From the NCBI GenBank assembly GCA_017623055.1, contig JAGAPX010000018.1, positions 79,281 to 143,280 on the forward strand: DNA of 64,000 nt, written 5' to 3'. The notes below the pieces were generated by a model. It was given only the letters and a program-made list of their open reading frames with translations, ran no database searches and was not told the origin of the DNA. Positions 7,672 to 15,729 of the stretch are shown here, piece by piece. Within the stretch, counting starts at the first letter, position 1, and the number at the start of each line of letters is the position of its first letter. This DNA is from Phascolarctobacterium sp. (GTDB taxonomy: Bacteria; Bacillota; Negativicutes; Acidaminococcales; Acidaminococcaceae). A program made the translations under genes and the position numbers.

Positions 7672-7992
7672 TCAACTTAAAAGCTCCAATACATTTTGCT
7701 TGGAGTAAAAAATATGCTCTACAACCATCACTTCTTCTTTTAATGAATAATACACAACATAATTATTGACATATATTCGATAATATTCTTTTGTCAATCT
7801 ATCACTTTTAAAAATTTCATACGCATCAGGAAATCCTGTTGAACGACTTTCTATTGAACCAATTACACTTTTGTAAAGCCTACGAGCTGCATTTCTATTA
7901 TGTAATGCGTATAAAATATAATTCACAATACTGCTTAACTCTTTATGAAAAGCATTACTGTAAATTATTCTATACAGCTTTCGCTTCGTCAA
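7672..7992 (-). CDS. RelE/ParE-family toxin
   Basis: About 106 residues with the RelE/ParE fold signature: YRIIYSNAFHKELSSIVNYI at the N-terminus, a middle helical region ending SIESRSTGFPD, then YYRIYVNNYVVYYSL and VMVVEHIFYSKQN. Such proteins cut mRNA on the ribosome or inhibit gyrase, and which applies here cannot be told. There is no ATG. I use a TTG at 7992 downstream of AGAGGA, giving a typical length, and another TTG at 8013 is possible. It overlaps the upstream small gene, the usual antitoxin-toxin arrangement. Confidence 0.75.
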   Translation of the reverse strand: MTKRKLYRIIYSNAFHKELSSIVNYILYALHNRNAARRLYKSVIGSIESRSTGFPDAYEIFKSDRLTKEYYRIYVNNYVVYYSLKEEVMVVEHIFYSKQNVLELLS

Positions 7993-8119
7993 AATCCGCG
8001 AATATCCTCTCAATAGAATTTACAAGCTCTTCATGGGTTATATATTCTGCTTTTCCCATAGCTTCTTGCTTTTCTGATTCAAGGAGTGCTTCAAGATGTT
8101 CTTGTGGAATTTTTTGCAT
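7970..8119 (-). CDS. Small antitoxin partner of the RelE/ParE toxin
   Basis: A 49-residue acidic protein beginning MQKIPQEHLEALLESEKQEA and ending in IFADFDEAKAV. I choose the ATG at 8119 because GGAGGTG lies seven bases upstream; the longer reading from 8152 lacks a ribosome site. Size, acidity and overlap with the toxin gene mark it as the antitoxin. I cannot assign a family: no clear ribbon-helix-helix or Phd motif is visible. The C-terminal half is the likely toxin-binding part. Confidence 0.65.
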   Translation of the reverse strand: MQKIPQEHLEALLESEKQEAMGKAEYITHEELVNSIERIFADFDEAKAV

Positions 8120-8214
8120 TAAAAACACCTCCGTTGATTTCATTATAATCAATAAAGTTATGTTGTCAAATTATTACTTCTGATATGTGTTGTGTTTTCT
8201 CGATTTAAACATAC

Positions 8215-8862
8215 CTATCTAACACTCCTGCTCGCAACATCCTTTTCAATTTTCTTTTTCCAATCCGCACAGTAAGGTCTGCTTGCTCGCAAATTACTGA
8301 CTACTTCACTAACCGCTTCGTAATTTAAGGCAGTGCCTACTTCGTCGCAAATATATTCTACAGCCATTTCTTCTCTAATTCCAAAGCGTTTTGCTTCGGC
8401 AATAGCATCAATATTCGCACCTAAGAAAATAAATTCCCAACCGTAACGCTTTTGCTGACGTTCAATCATACTTTTAACTTTTTGGTAAGTATAACGCTTG
8501 CTGGAATTTTCAAAACCATCAGTGATGATTACAAATAAAGTCTTGATAGGTCTATCCTCTTTGCGAGCGTATTTGTGAACATTTCCAATATGATGAATTG
8601 CACCGCCAATAGCATCAAGTAGCGCAGTACAACCACGCACATAATAATCCTTTGCTGTCATCGCTGTAATGTTTTGTATAGGTTTACGGTCGTGTAAAAC
8701 TTCGCTTCTGTCATCGAAAAGAACTGTAGAAATGAGAACATCACCTTCAACTTCCTTTTGCTTTGCCAACATACCATTGAAGCCACCAATGGTATCTTTT
8801 TCTAGTCCATTCATAGAACCACTACGGTCTAAAATAAAAACTACTTCTGTTAATTGTCTCAT
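8215..8862 (-). CDS. VWA-domain protein (TerY-like)
   Basis: A 215-residue von Willebrand factor A domain with no signal peptide or membrane segment, so it should be cytoplasmic. The metal-ion site is complete: DRSGSMNG (DxSxS), the threonine in RGCTALLDAIGG, and the aspartate in VIITDGFENSS. The opening MRQLTEVVFILDRSGSM resembles TerY-type stand-alone VWA proteins. The ATG at 8862 follows AAAGGAGG; an upstream extension to 8940 would overlap the macro-domain gene. It follows that gene by 67 bases on the same strand and the two are probably cotranscribed. The biochemical role is unknown. Confidence 0.82.
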   Translation of the reverse strand: MRQLTEVVFILDRSGSMNGLEKDTIGGFNGMLAKQKEVEGDVLISTVLFDDRSEVLHDRKPIQNITAMTAKDYYVRGCTALLDAIGGAIHHIGNVHKYARKEDRPIKTLFVIITDGFENSSKRYTYQKVKSMIERQQKRYGWEFIFLGANIDAIAEAKRFGIREEMAVEYICDEVGTALNYEAVSEVVSNLRASRPYCADWKKKIEKDVASRSVR

Positions 8863-8929
8863 AAATAAAAAACCTCCTTTGCTTTTACAACTAAAGTATA
8901 GTCGTTTTAAACAAAGGAGAGGTCGCCCA

Positions 8930-9970
8930 TCAAGCGACATTTAATCCAAGAAGTGGTTGGTCAAAAGCGAAGAGCACTTCATTGATTTTGAAAATGTCAT
9001 AATCGCCATTCTTAATAAAGAACTCAACAATTAAATCCATTTTGCTGCTATGCGTTAATGCGTACCCTGCCTTACCAATAAAATCTTTCGTTTCGTCAAG
9101 ATTAAGCTCCAAAGCAATAGCAAGTGCCAACGCTGTGTTCTTGCTGGGTTTGTAATTTTTGTTATTTCTAATTTTCGAAAAATGTTTTCTGTCAAGGTTC
9201 GCCTTTTTATAAACCTCTGGGTCAGTTAAACCTTTTTCGTCTATACGAGCAAAAAGTTCTTCCGTAAAGCTACGCTCTAATTTTTCAACTATGTCATCAA
9301 GAGTTGTAAGCCATTTGCACTCCAAATTCTCTTTGACGCAAATAGGTGGCAGTGATTTTTCAACAACTTCATCGTACATTGAACTGCTGGCAGTTCTGTT
9401 ATAAAAACGATTTTTGGGATACTCTTTCTTCCAAATTTCTTCAACGTAGTTTTCGTCAATGTAAGATTTTACAAAAGCAAAAGTCTCCGCAGAAACTTCA
9501 TATGATTTTTTATCGAAAACTACTAGATAAACCAGCAAATCGTGTTTTTCCAGATAGCTTGCAATAACTGCATTAGCAATCTTCAACGCTAAAGTTTTTG
9601 GAAAGCCGTAATTGCCCGTGGAAATAAGAGGTACTGCTATGGACTTACATTTATTTTTCGTAGCGGTCTTTAAAATATTAGCGTAACATTTTTCCAAAAG
9701 CTCCGCTTCTTTTTTATCGCCACCTTCCCAACATGGACCTACTGCGTGAATTATAAACTTAGCGTTCAAATCAAGAGCAGGAGTAACAGCAACATTACCT
9801 ACTTCTATATTTCCTATTGCTCTGCGCAGTTCAAGCAATTCTTTCCAGCCAGCTTTGGTATAAATTGCATTATCCACACCGCTTCCAACCATTGGTAACG
9901 GATTTGCAGTATTGACTATGGCATCCACATTCATTTCTGTTATGTTGTTCCGTACAATTAAAAGTGGCAT
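8930..9970 (-). CDS. Macro-domain protein with a C-terminal HTH-like domain
   Basis: Residues 1 to about 170 are a macro domain, a fold that binds ADP-ribose: VDAIVNTANPLPMVGSGVDN, FIIHAVGPCWEGG and PLISTGNYGFP. Residues from about 235 to 346 form a second domain found with macro domains and in other accessory proteins: LTDPEVYKKANLDRKHFSKI, then KPSKNTALALAIALELNLDE and a tail ending FAFDQPLLGLNVA. The first part looks like an XRE-type helix-turn-helix. The enzyme may remove ADP-ribose or sense ADP-ribose derivatives; this is inferred. GGAGGA lies upstream of the ATG at 9970. The VWA gene follows. Confidence 0.82.
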   Translation of the reverse strand: MPLLIVRNNITEMNVDAIVNTANPLPMVGSGVDNAIYTKAGWKELLELRRAIGNIEVGNVAVTPALDLNAKFIIHAVGPCWEGGDKKEAELLEKCYANILKTATKNKCKSIAVPLISTGNYGFPKTLALKIANAVIASYLEKHDLLVYLVVFDKKSYEVSAETFAFVKSYIDENYVEEIWKKEYPKNRFYNRTASSSMYDEVVEKSLPPICVKENLECKWLTTLDDIVEKLERSFTEELFARIDEKGLTDPEVYKKANLDRKHFSKIRNNKNYKPSKNTALALAIALELNLDETKDFIGKAGYALTHSSKMDLIVEFFIKNGDYDIFKINEVLFAFDQPLLGLNVA

Positions 9971-10026
9971 ACTTTATTCCTCCGTCGAGCAAGCAATTTT
10001 ATGGCAACACAGTTAGATGGTGCTTA

Positions 10027-10626
10027 TCACGCGTTTAACAGCACTGACAAAAATACTGGCACCAACAACGACAGCACCAATCCATTTATAAAGGAAAACA
10101 TACCTGTGTGCATTCCTGCGGAGTTAATAACCAAGGGCAAAAGCGAATCCATAGTCGCCGCACCACCGGGAGCAATGCACATCAGCTTATGCCAACGCGC
10201 CAGAAGCGGTATCAAAACGAAAGACGAAACCTCGCGAATCATATTGCCAAAAAAGGCGATAGCGCCCAGCTCCGTGCTGTGCATAGTGCTAATAACAACG
10301 GAAGAAAGACTGTACCAGCCTAAACCACTCGCCACCAAAATAGAATCGTAAACGTTCAGCCCTGTAATGAAGCTGCTCAAGTACCCTCCAGCAAAACTAC
10401 CAATGATTGTGCCAACAGGCAGCGCCAAGGCAAGCACCATATTCTTAGGAGTACAAATCTTGGCTATCAGCTTACGGTTGCCGCCAATTTCAATACCTGC
10501 AACTAAAATCATAAAGTTAAGGGCTGTCATCAAAGTAGTGTCTAATACAGGCTTATCGCTTACATCAAAGCACAGATATCCTAAAAGAATACCGCCTGCA
10601 ATTGCACCAAACAAAGAATAAATCAT
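10027..10626 (-). CDS. LysO-family lysine exporter, C-terminal part
   Basis: A 199-residue membrane protein with about six hydrophobic segments that corresponds to the C-terminal two thirds of LysO (YbjE, DUF340), the lysine exporter of E. coli. Recognisable pieces are GGILLGYL, LVAGIEIGGNRKLI, and SGLGWYSLSSVVISTMHSTELG. It overlaps the upstream N-terminal gene by four bases (ATGA), so the halves are made together. Together they give about 297 residues, the length of a one-piece LysO. Substrate lysine is inferred from the family. Confidence 0.8.
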   Translation of the reverse strand: MIYSLFGAIAGGILLGYLCFDVSDKPVLDTTLMTALNFMILVAGIEIGGNRKLIAKICTPKNMVLALALPVGTIIGSFAGGYLSSFITGLNVYDSILVASGLGWYSLSSVVISTMHSTELGAIAFFGNMIREVSSFVLIPLLARWHKLMCIAPGGAATMDSLLPLVINSAGMHTGMFSFINGLVLSLLVPVFLSVLLNA

Positions 10627-10919
10627 TGCTCCTCGCCCCCTTCTTCATCGAAGTTTTTAGCGAAAAGCTTAATTATGATATAAAACATCACCATCGTACC
10701 AATGATGGTACAGCCTCCCAAAATAAAAGCCTGCTTGCCAAGAGTTTCAATTTGCGCCAGCAAGTTACTGTCGCAGCCAATCTTCGCCCCCAAGCAAATG
10801 AGCATTAGATACAGGCATGCCAAGGACGCTCTGTTCAGCCACAGCTTTACCTTGTAACTAAGCACGTCAAACCAACCCAGCAAAATGCCTACCGTTATAC
10901 AAAAAATGATTTCTTCCAT
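10623..10919 (-). CDS. LysO-family lysine exporter, N-terminal part
   Basis: A 98-residue protein with about three membrane segments, MEEIIFCITVGILLGWFDVL, YLMLICLGAKIGCD and ILGGCTIIGTMVMFYIIIKL. It matches the N-terminal third of LysO. The end is acidic and hydrophilic (DEEGGEEQ). AGGGG lies upstream of the ATG. The four-base overlap with the C-terminal gene suggests a stable two-chain transporter rather than a broken gene. Confidence 0.75.
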   Translation of the reverse strand: MEEIIFCITVGILLGWFDVLSYKVKLWLNRASLACLYLMLICLGAKIGCDSNLLAQIETLGKQAFILGGCTIIGTMVMFYIIIKLFAKNFDEEGGEEQ

Positions 10920-10956
10920 ATAAGTCCCCTCAAACTAAATGAAAATCATACAGGAA

Positions 10957-10978
10957 AGGCTCCGCCAAAGCGGAGCCT
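10957..10978 (-). terminator. Terminator between fakA and the lysO genes
   Basis: AGGCTCCGC/GCGGAGCCT with a CAAA loop lies just after the fakA stop. The T run on the minus strand is short. Confidence 0.7.
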
Positions 10979-10994
10979 AAATTTTTGTGTTCTT

Positions 10995-12623
10995 TTATTC
11001 CATGGACATCAGCAAAGGATAGAGCGGTTGTCCGCCGTGGAACAGTTCAATCTCCCAATCTTCGTTGATTTCTCCCAGATGTTCAACAATTTCTTCTGCT
11101 TCGTCTTTGGTGATATCTTCACCATAGTACAAAGTGATGAGTTCGTAATCGCCATCTTCGAGCATTTTATCCAGTACAGCTTTTACGCTCAAGCCAGTGC
11201 AGAAAATCTTGTCGTTAATCAAGCCAAGGTATTCACCTTTATGAACTTGTACGCCATTAACAACACTATCACGAACAGCGATGGTAACAGCACCACTAGT
11301 TACGCTTTTTGCTGCTTCAGACATAACAACGTAGTTTTCTTCCAAACTGCTTTCGGGATTGAAGTTGAAGAGCGCTGCCATACCTTGTGCCAGGTTAGCA
11401 GTGGAAACGTAATTAACATTGGAATCGCCCAACATTTTTTTAACTTGATCTGCTGCCAAGATAATATTTTTGTTGTTAGGAAGGATGATGTATTGTTCAT
11501 ATTCGCCATTTTCAATAGCGTTTACGAAATCTTCAACAGGAGGATTCATGCTTTGACCACCGCTGATAATTTCTGCAGCGCCCAAATCACGCATAATCTT
11601 CGCAACACCATCACCTGCAGCTACAGCAATAATACCTACGCCACTACGTTTAACAGGAGTTTGAATAAACTCTTCGTCATCAGAGAAGATACGGTTTTCA
11701 TGTTGGTCAACCATATTTTCAATCTTGATATCGTGCAAGGTGCCCCATTGTTGAGCAGTGTTCAGTACGTTACCAGGATTTTTGCTGTGAATATGTACTT
11801 TAACAATATCTTCTACAACAGCAACAATCAAGGAGTTACCAAAGCCCTCGATAGCACTTACAACAGTCTTTTTATCTACATTTGCACCTTTTACGATAAA
11901 CTCGGTGCAATAGGGGAATTCCAAATCCAGAGGTTCTTCATCGTCAGCTTGCATTTTAACGTTAGCCTTTTGGGTAACTTTGATTTCTGCACAGTCTTCG
12001 CCACGCAAACCAGCCAAGCAACCTTCGAGGAAAGCAATCAAACCTTGACCACCTGCGTCAACTACGCCGGCAGCTTTAAGAGCAGGAAGTTTTTCCGGGG
12101 TTTCTGCCAATTCCAATTTGCCAACACGAATAGCTTCATTAAAGATGTCTTCCAAGCCTTCGCAGTTACGAGTTGCGGTATAAGCACCCTTTGCAATACC
12201 ACGAGCTACTGTCAAAATAGTACCTTCTACAGGTTGAGAAACACTACGATAGGAAAAGAGAACGCCATATTGGAAAGCTTTACCTAATTCGTTATTGCTA
12301 GCAAGATTTTTGCCTGCTAAACCACGACCAATGCCGCGCAGCAATTGGGAAAGAATTACACCGGAGTTACCACGAGCACCCATAATCGCACTCTTTGCTG
12401 CAGCAAGACCAATCTCGCCAACAGTGGAGTCATCACTCATTGCGCTAAGCTCACGAGCAACAGAAGCCATGGTGTGCATCATATTTGTACCGGTATCGCC
12501 ATCAGGAACAGGAAAAACGTTCAAGTCGTTAATAACTTGATAGTTTTTCTCGAAGCTATGGTACGCACCAAGCAGCATATCCTTAATTTGTTTACCGGTA
12601 ATATATCTTTTATTTTGAGACAT
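10995..12623 (-). CDS. fakA: Fatty acid kinase FakA (DAK2/DegV-associated kinase, YloV family)
   Basis: ATP-binding subunit of the fatty acid kinase that phosphorylates exogenous fatty acids held by FakB; acyl-phosphate then enters phospholipid synthesis. The 542 residues start with a DhaL/DAK2 domain containing the nucleotide-binding motif PVPDGDTGTNM and GARGNSGVILSQLLRG. A middle domain with EFPYCTEFIVKG and a C-terminal domain ending in GGQPLYPLLMSME follow, as in the YloV family. It lies 15 bases after a DegV/FakB gene on the same strand. GAAAGGTG precedes the ATG. Confidence 0.92.
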   Translation of the reverse strand: MSQNKRYITGKQIKDMLLGAYHSFEKNYQVINDLNVFPVPDGDTGTNMMHTMASVARELSAMSDDSTVGEIGLAAAKSAIMGARGNSGVILSQLLRGIGRGLAGKNLASNNELGKAFQYGVLFSYRSVSQPVEGTILTVARGIAKGAYTATRNCEGLEDIFNEAIRVGKLELAETPEKLPALKAAGVVDAGGQGLIAFLEGCLAGLRGEDCAEIKVTQKANVKMQADDEEPLDLEFPYCTEFIVKGANVDKKTVVSAIEGFGNSLIVAVVEDIVKVHIHSKNPGNVLNTAQQWGTLHDIKIENMVDQHENRIFSDDEEFIQTPVKRSGVGIIAVAAGDGVAKIMRDLGAAEIISGGQSMNPPVEDFVNAIENGEYEQYIILPNNKNIILAADQVKKMLGDSNVNYVSTANLAQGMAALFNFNPESSLEENYVVMSEAAKSVTSGAVTIAVRDSVVNGVQVHKGEYLGLINDKIFCTGLSVKAVLDKMLEDGDYELITLYYGEDITKDEAEEIVEHLGEINEDWEIELFHGGQPLYPLLMSME

Positions 12624-12638
12624 AATAAAAACACCTTT

Positions 12639-13502
12639 CTATTTTGCTTTTTGTCTTACAAAAAGCCCAATTGCACCAGGACCAAGATGAGCTGCCAACG
12701 GAGTACCGATTTGAGTAATCCAGATAGGCACGCCCGGATGTCTTGCTGCCATTTCAGCGCGGAAATATTCTGCGTCTTCAGGAACCAGAGCGTTAGGAAT
12801 GAAGATTTCTTCCAATTCGCCTTGCTCATTCGCAATTTCCAAAAGGCGTTTCAAAGCTTTCTTACGAGTACGAACTTTATCATAAGGCTCAAGGTTACCA
12901 TCTTCAAGAACATGAATAATGGGACGGATACCGAAGATGCTGCCTAAGAGAGCACCAACAGCACCAATACGACCACCCTTAGCCAAATATTCCAAGGTGT
13001 CCAAGGTGAAGTAGGTTTTAGTGCGTTTTACAAGGTCGTGAGCATAAGCTTCCGCTTCGTCTATGGAAATGCCTTCTTCTTCAACTTTTTTCAGAATTGC
13101 ATTTGCCATACCACAGATGGAGCATCCTGCTGCTTTACTATCGATAACGCGGATATCCGCACCGGGAACTGCGTCCATAACTTGTTTTGCTGCAACGCAG
13201 CAGGTTTGGTAGGTACCGCTAAGCACGCTGTCGCAGTTAATTACGATAAGTTTTTTGCCTTGCTTAACAAGCTCAGAGAACATTTCAATCATATGACCGA
13301 TGGGCGGTTGAGAGGTTGCAGGAAGCTTGCCGGTTTTCTTAACCAGGTCAAACAAGTAAGCAGTGCTTCTGTCACCATCGAACCATTCATCATTGCCATG
13401 ACGAGCAATAAGACGCAATACGCTAATACGAGGATCATTCATTAAATGAGTATCCTGAACATCAGAAATACTGTCCAAAATAATATGTATATCGTCGTGC
13501 AT
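12639..13502 (-). CDS. fakB: DegV-family fatty acid-binding protein FakB
   Basis: A 287-residue DegV protein. This family binds a fatty acid and presents its carboxylate to FakA. Visible motifs are ILDSISDVQ, TSQPPIGHMIEMF, INCDSVLSGTYQT, and LEYLAKGGRIGAVGALLGSIFGIRPI. The ATG at 13502 has AAGGAGG at the right distance; the longer reading from 13598 would pass through a predicted promoter. Adjacency to fakA supports the function. Which chain lengths are bound cannot be read from the sequence. Confidence 0.9.
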   Translation of the reverse strand: MHDDIHIILDSISDVQDTHLMNDPRISVLRLIARHGNDEWFDGDRSTAYLFDLVKKTGKLPATSQPPIGHMIEMFSELVKQGKKLIVINCDSVLSGTYQTCCVAAKQVMDAVPGADIRVIDSKAAGCSICGMANAILKKVEEEGISIDEAEAYAHDLVKRTKTYFTLDTLEYLAKGGRIGAVGALLGSIFGIRPIIHVLEDGNLEPYDKVRTRKKALKRLLEIANEQGELEEIFIPNALVPEDAEYFRAEMAARHPGVPIWITQIGTPLAAHLGPGAIGLFVRQKAK

Positions 13503-13539
13503 AATAAGCCTCCTTAAAAAAGCATAGTTAGGCGATTTT

Positions 13540-13569
13540 ATTCTATAATTAACTTTTATTTTACCACAA
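13540..13569 (-). promoter_or_regulatory. Predicted fakB proximal promoter
   Basis: Minus-strand TTGTGG (13569-13564) and TAGAAT (13545-13540) are separated by 18 bases, with a start near 13533 and a short leader before fakB. Confidence 0.4.
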
Positions 13570-13657
13570 CATATTTCCTTTTGCCACAATCTCGTCACAA
13601 AGTTTCCTACATATATATAAGGCGCTTTTTAATTACACGGTTAACTTGAAAAAGGAC

Positions 13658-13685
13658 AAAAAAAAAAGCCCTTGCGAGAAGGGCC
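13658..13685 (-). terminator. Terminator in the LCP-fakB intergenic region
   Basis: GCCCTT/AAGGGC with a five-base loop is followed by ten T on the minus strand. It could end the LCP transcript or the short RNA started at the promoter 13711-13739. Confidence 0.85.
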
Positions 13686-13710
13686 AAATGAGGGGCTGTT
13701 TTATGTCTTA

Positions 13711-13739
13711 AGTATAACAAAGTTGTATACAAAATGCAA
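13711..13739 (-). promoter_or_regulatory. Promoter with a TTGTATACAA operator between -35 and -10
   Basis: Minus-strand TTGCAT (13739-13734) and TATACT (13716-13711) are separated by 17 bases. The 10-base palindrome TTGTATACAA (13723-13732) lies wholly in the spacer, a position where a bound protein should block polymerase. The predicted start near 13704 is only about 20 bases before the terminator stem at 13685. Confidence 0.6.
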
Positions 13740-13818
13740 GCCAAAAACCCCGCTATTGTCAGAATAATTCAATGTTTTCCTGCTATTCTCTTAATGTAAA
13801 TCCATAGTGTTGCCACAG

Positions 13819-14925
13819 TCACTTTTTGACAGAACCATCAGGGTTTCCGCCATTTTTCAAGATAACATTCACAGCGGTATCAACACCTTTTTTAGCTTCC
13901 ACTTCGCTACTGCGAATACTGGGAGCAAGTTCCTTCGCCGCCTTGCTTTCGCCACTTAAATCTCCAGCTTCAGCTTTTAGTAGCGCAGCGTTATATTCTT
14001 CTTCAAAAAGTCTGGAAGATTCCACAAATCTATCGCTAGGGTTCACCCCTTGCATTTGGGCAACCTTGGAGCGCAACGCAGTCATATCGGGAACCCAATA
14101 AGCAGTATCGTTAATATAGGCAGGTGCGCCAGGAACGGTTTCAATTTTAATACCGGGACCTCCGTCACGAACGCGAATGTAAAGGGCAGTACCAATGTGT
14201 CCCAAATCGCTAACGGAAAGGTCGCTGACCAGCATTGCCAGTAATTTTTGGTACAAGCCGTCAATATACATAACCATTAAGTTATCTGCGATCTTTTCGT
14301 ACATTTTTACGATGAAGCGTTGCTGACGATGGATGCGGGCATTGTCTCCCTCTTCGTCACGGAAGCGAACAAATTGAATTGCTTCCTTGCCGTTGATGTT
14401 CTGAAAGCCTTGCTTCAAATCAACTGTAAAGCCGTCGTTCTTATCCACGGAATACATATCCTTTTCTACAAGGAAATCCAAGCCGCCAATATCGTCAATG
14501 ATTTCTTCAAACTCTTTAAAGCCAATCAAAAGGTGACGATGAATCTTGATACCCAAGAATTCTTCCATAGTTTTCATAGTCAGCTTAAAGCCACCGTAGG
14601 AATAAGAGTGGTTAATTTTATCCCAACCGTAGCCAGGAATATGCACGCGAGTATCGCGGGGAATGTTAAGCAAATAAGGAACCTTAGTGTTTTCGTCAAA
14701 CATCAGCATAAAAAAAGCATCACTTCGGCCATTGGGACCATCGCCCTCACGGAAGTCCTTACCCATTACGAGAATATTTTGACGCGCGGACAAAAGCTCC
14801 CTTTTGTCAAGACGACTAGTTACAGGAGTATCAACAGTAATTCTGCCCCCGCCCATCATAATATAAATAACAGCAACTAAAACACCAACGATACACAGGG
14901 TAGTGCCGTTTAAAAATTTCTTCAT
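13819..14925 (-). CDS. LytR-CpsA-Psr (LCP) family protein
   Basis: Membrane-anchored transferase that in Gram-positives links anionic polymers to peptidoglycan. One N-terminal membrane segment (residues about 7-26) leaves the rest outside. LCP motifs: NILVMGKDFREGDGPNGRSD, LLNIPRDTRVHIPGYGWDKI, NHSYSYGG, then the conserved arginines in IQFVRFRDEEGDNARIHRQQ. The C-terminal 90 residues are charged and low in complexity. The ATG at 14925 follows GAGGTT; a TTG directly before it is less likely. The acceptor polymer in an organism with an outer membrane is unclear. Confidence 0.88.
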   Translation of the reverse strand: MKKFLNGTTLCIVGVLVAVIYIMMGGGRITVDTPVTSRLDKRELLSARQNILVMGKDFREGDGPNGRSDAFFMLMFDENTKVPYLLNIPRDTRVHIPGYGWDKINHSYSYGGFKLTMKTMEEFLGIKIHRHLLIGFKEFEEIIDDIGGLDFLVEKDMYSVDKNDGFTVDLKQGFQNINGKEAIQFVRFRDEEGDNARIHRQQRFIVKMYEKIADNLMVMYIDGLYQKLLAMLVSDLSVSDLGHIGTALYIRVRDGGPGIKIETVPGAPAYINDTAYWVPDMTALRSKVAQMQGVNPSDRFVESSRLFEEEYNAALLKAEAGDLSGESKAAKELAPSIRSSEVEAKKGVDTAVNVILKNGGNPDGSVKK

Positions 14926-14943
14926 CAAACAACCTCTTCCAAA

Positions 14944-15594
14944 TTAAGTAAATTCGTGCAGAACAGGCTTGCAACGTTTTAAAAATGCGTAAAGCATTCT
15001 AGCAGTCAAGCCCCAGATTACATAATCCTTATACAGATAAAAATAAACATTATAGGTTTTACGATAGCGCCATTCCTTATCACGGTTAGGAACTAATTCC
15101 AAGGGAAAGTCGTCTAAAGGACGGTCCGCCATTTCCATACCGCACACCTTGGGCTCGTGGTTTAAGAGCCAGCTCAAAGGCACAGTGAAAACTTCGTCCA
15201 CCTCGTCAGGATTGAAGGTAATCTTTTCGTGATTGTGCAGCAATCCCACAAAGGGGTGAATGATTGGCCCCATATGTGTTACGAGAGAATCAAGCTCACC
15301 GCAGATTTCGATATCACTTTCTTGCAAGCCAAGCTCCTCGCAAGTTTCACGAATGGCAGTGTGCTGAAAACTATTGTCCTCACATTCATACTTACCTCCG
15401 GGAAAACAAATCTCTCCCGGCTGACGCTTCAAAGTCTTCGCCCGCACTTCAAACAAAACTGCAGGTCCTTCCTCCGTACAAACTATGGGCAAAAGTACAG
15501 CTGCTTCCCACAATCTATCCATACGGTCAATGCCAGCAGGACGTCTATGTAATTTTTCGTAAAGTCGTTCTTGTAATCTTTCCATATCAGCCAT
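14944..15594 (-). CDS. Nudix hydrolase, CoA pyrophosphatase type (NudL-like)
   Basis: A 216-residue Nudix enzyme. The Nudix box GGKYECEDNSFQHTAIRETC continues EELGL and carries the metal-binding REXXEE glutamates. The preceding LKRQPGEICFPGGK matches the UPF0035/NudL CoA pyrophosphatase signature, so the likely reaction is cleavage of CoA or acyl-CoA into phosphopantetheine and adenosine diphosphate. The ATG at 15594 follows TAGGTG. It lies 18 bases upstream of the LCP gene and probably shares its transcript. Confidence 0.85.
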   Translation of the reverse strand: MADMERLQERLYEKLHRRPAGIDRMDRLWEAAVLLPIVCTEEGPAVLFEVRAKTLKRQPGEICFPGGKYECEDNSFQHTAIRETCEELGLQESDIEICGELDSLVTHMGPIIHPFVGLLHNHEKITFNPDEVDEVFTVPLSWLLNHEPKVCGMEMADRPLDDFPLELVPNRDKEWRYRKTYNVYFYLYKDYVIWGLTARMLYAFLKRCKPVLHEFT

Positions 15595-15689
15595 AATAAA
15601 CACCTACGCAATATTATACATATCTTACGAAAAAATTTCTATGCTTCGGCAAAATTATCCTGCCAACAAAAATGAACAGTAGGTAAAAT

Positions 15690-15722
15690 AAAAAATGCGT
15701 TGGCTTTTGCCAACGCATTTTA
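15690..15722. terminator. Terminator after the symporter gene
   Basis: AATGCGTTGGC/GCCAACGCATT with a TTTT loop and A/T tracts on both sides lies directly after the minus-strand symporter stop. Confidence 0.9.
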
Positions 15723-15729
15723 TTTTGAA

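Noticed and set aside
11028..12287. Long plus-strand reading frame (419 codons) opposite fakA
   Set aside because: It mirrors the fakA codons on the other strand, has no ribosome site, and its product is rich in Asn, Phe and Cys without motifs. It is a shadow of a real gene.
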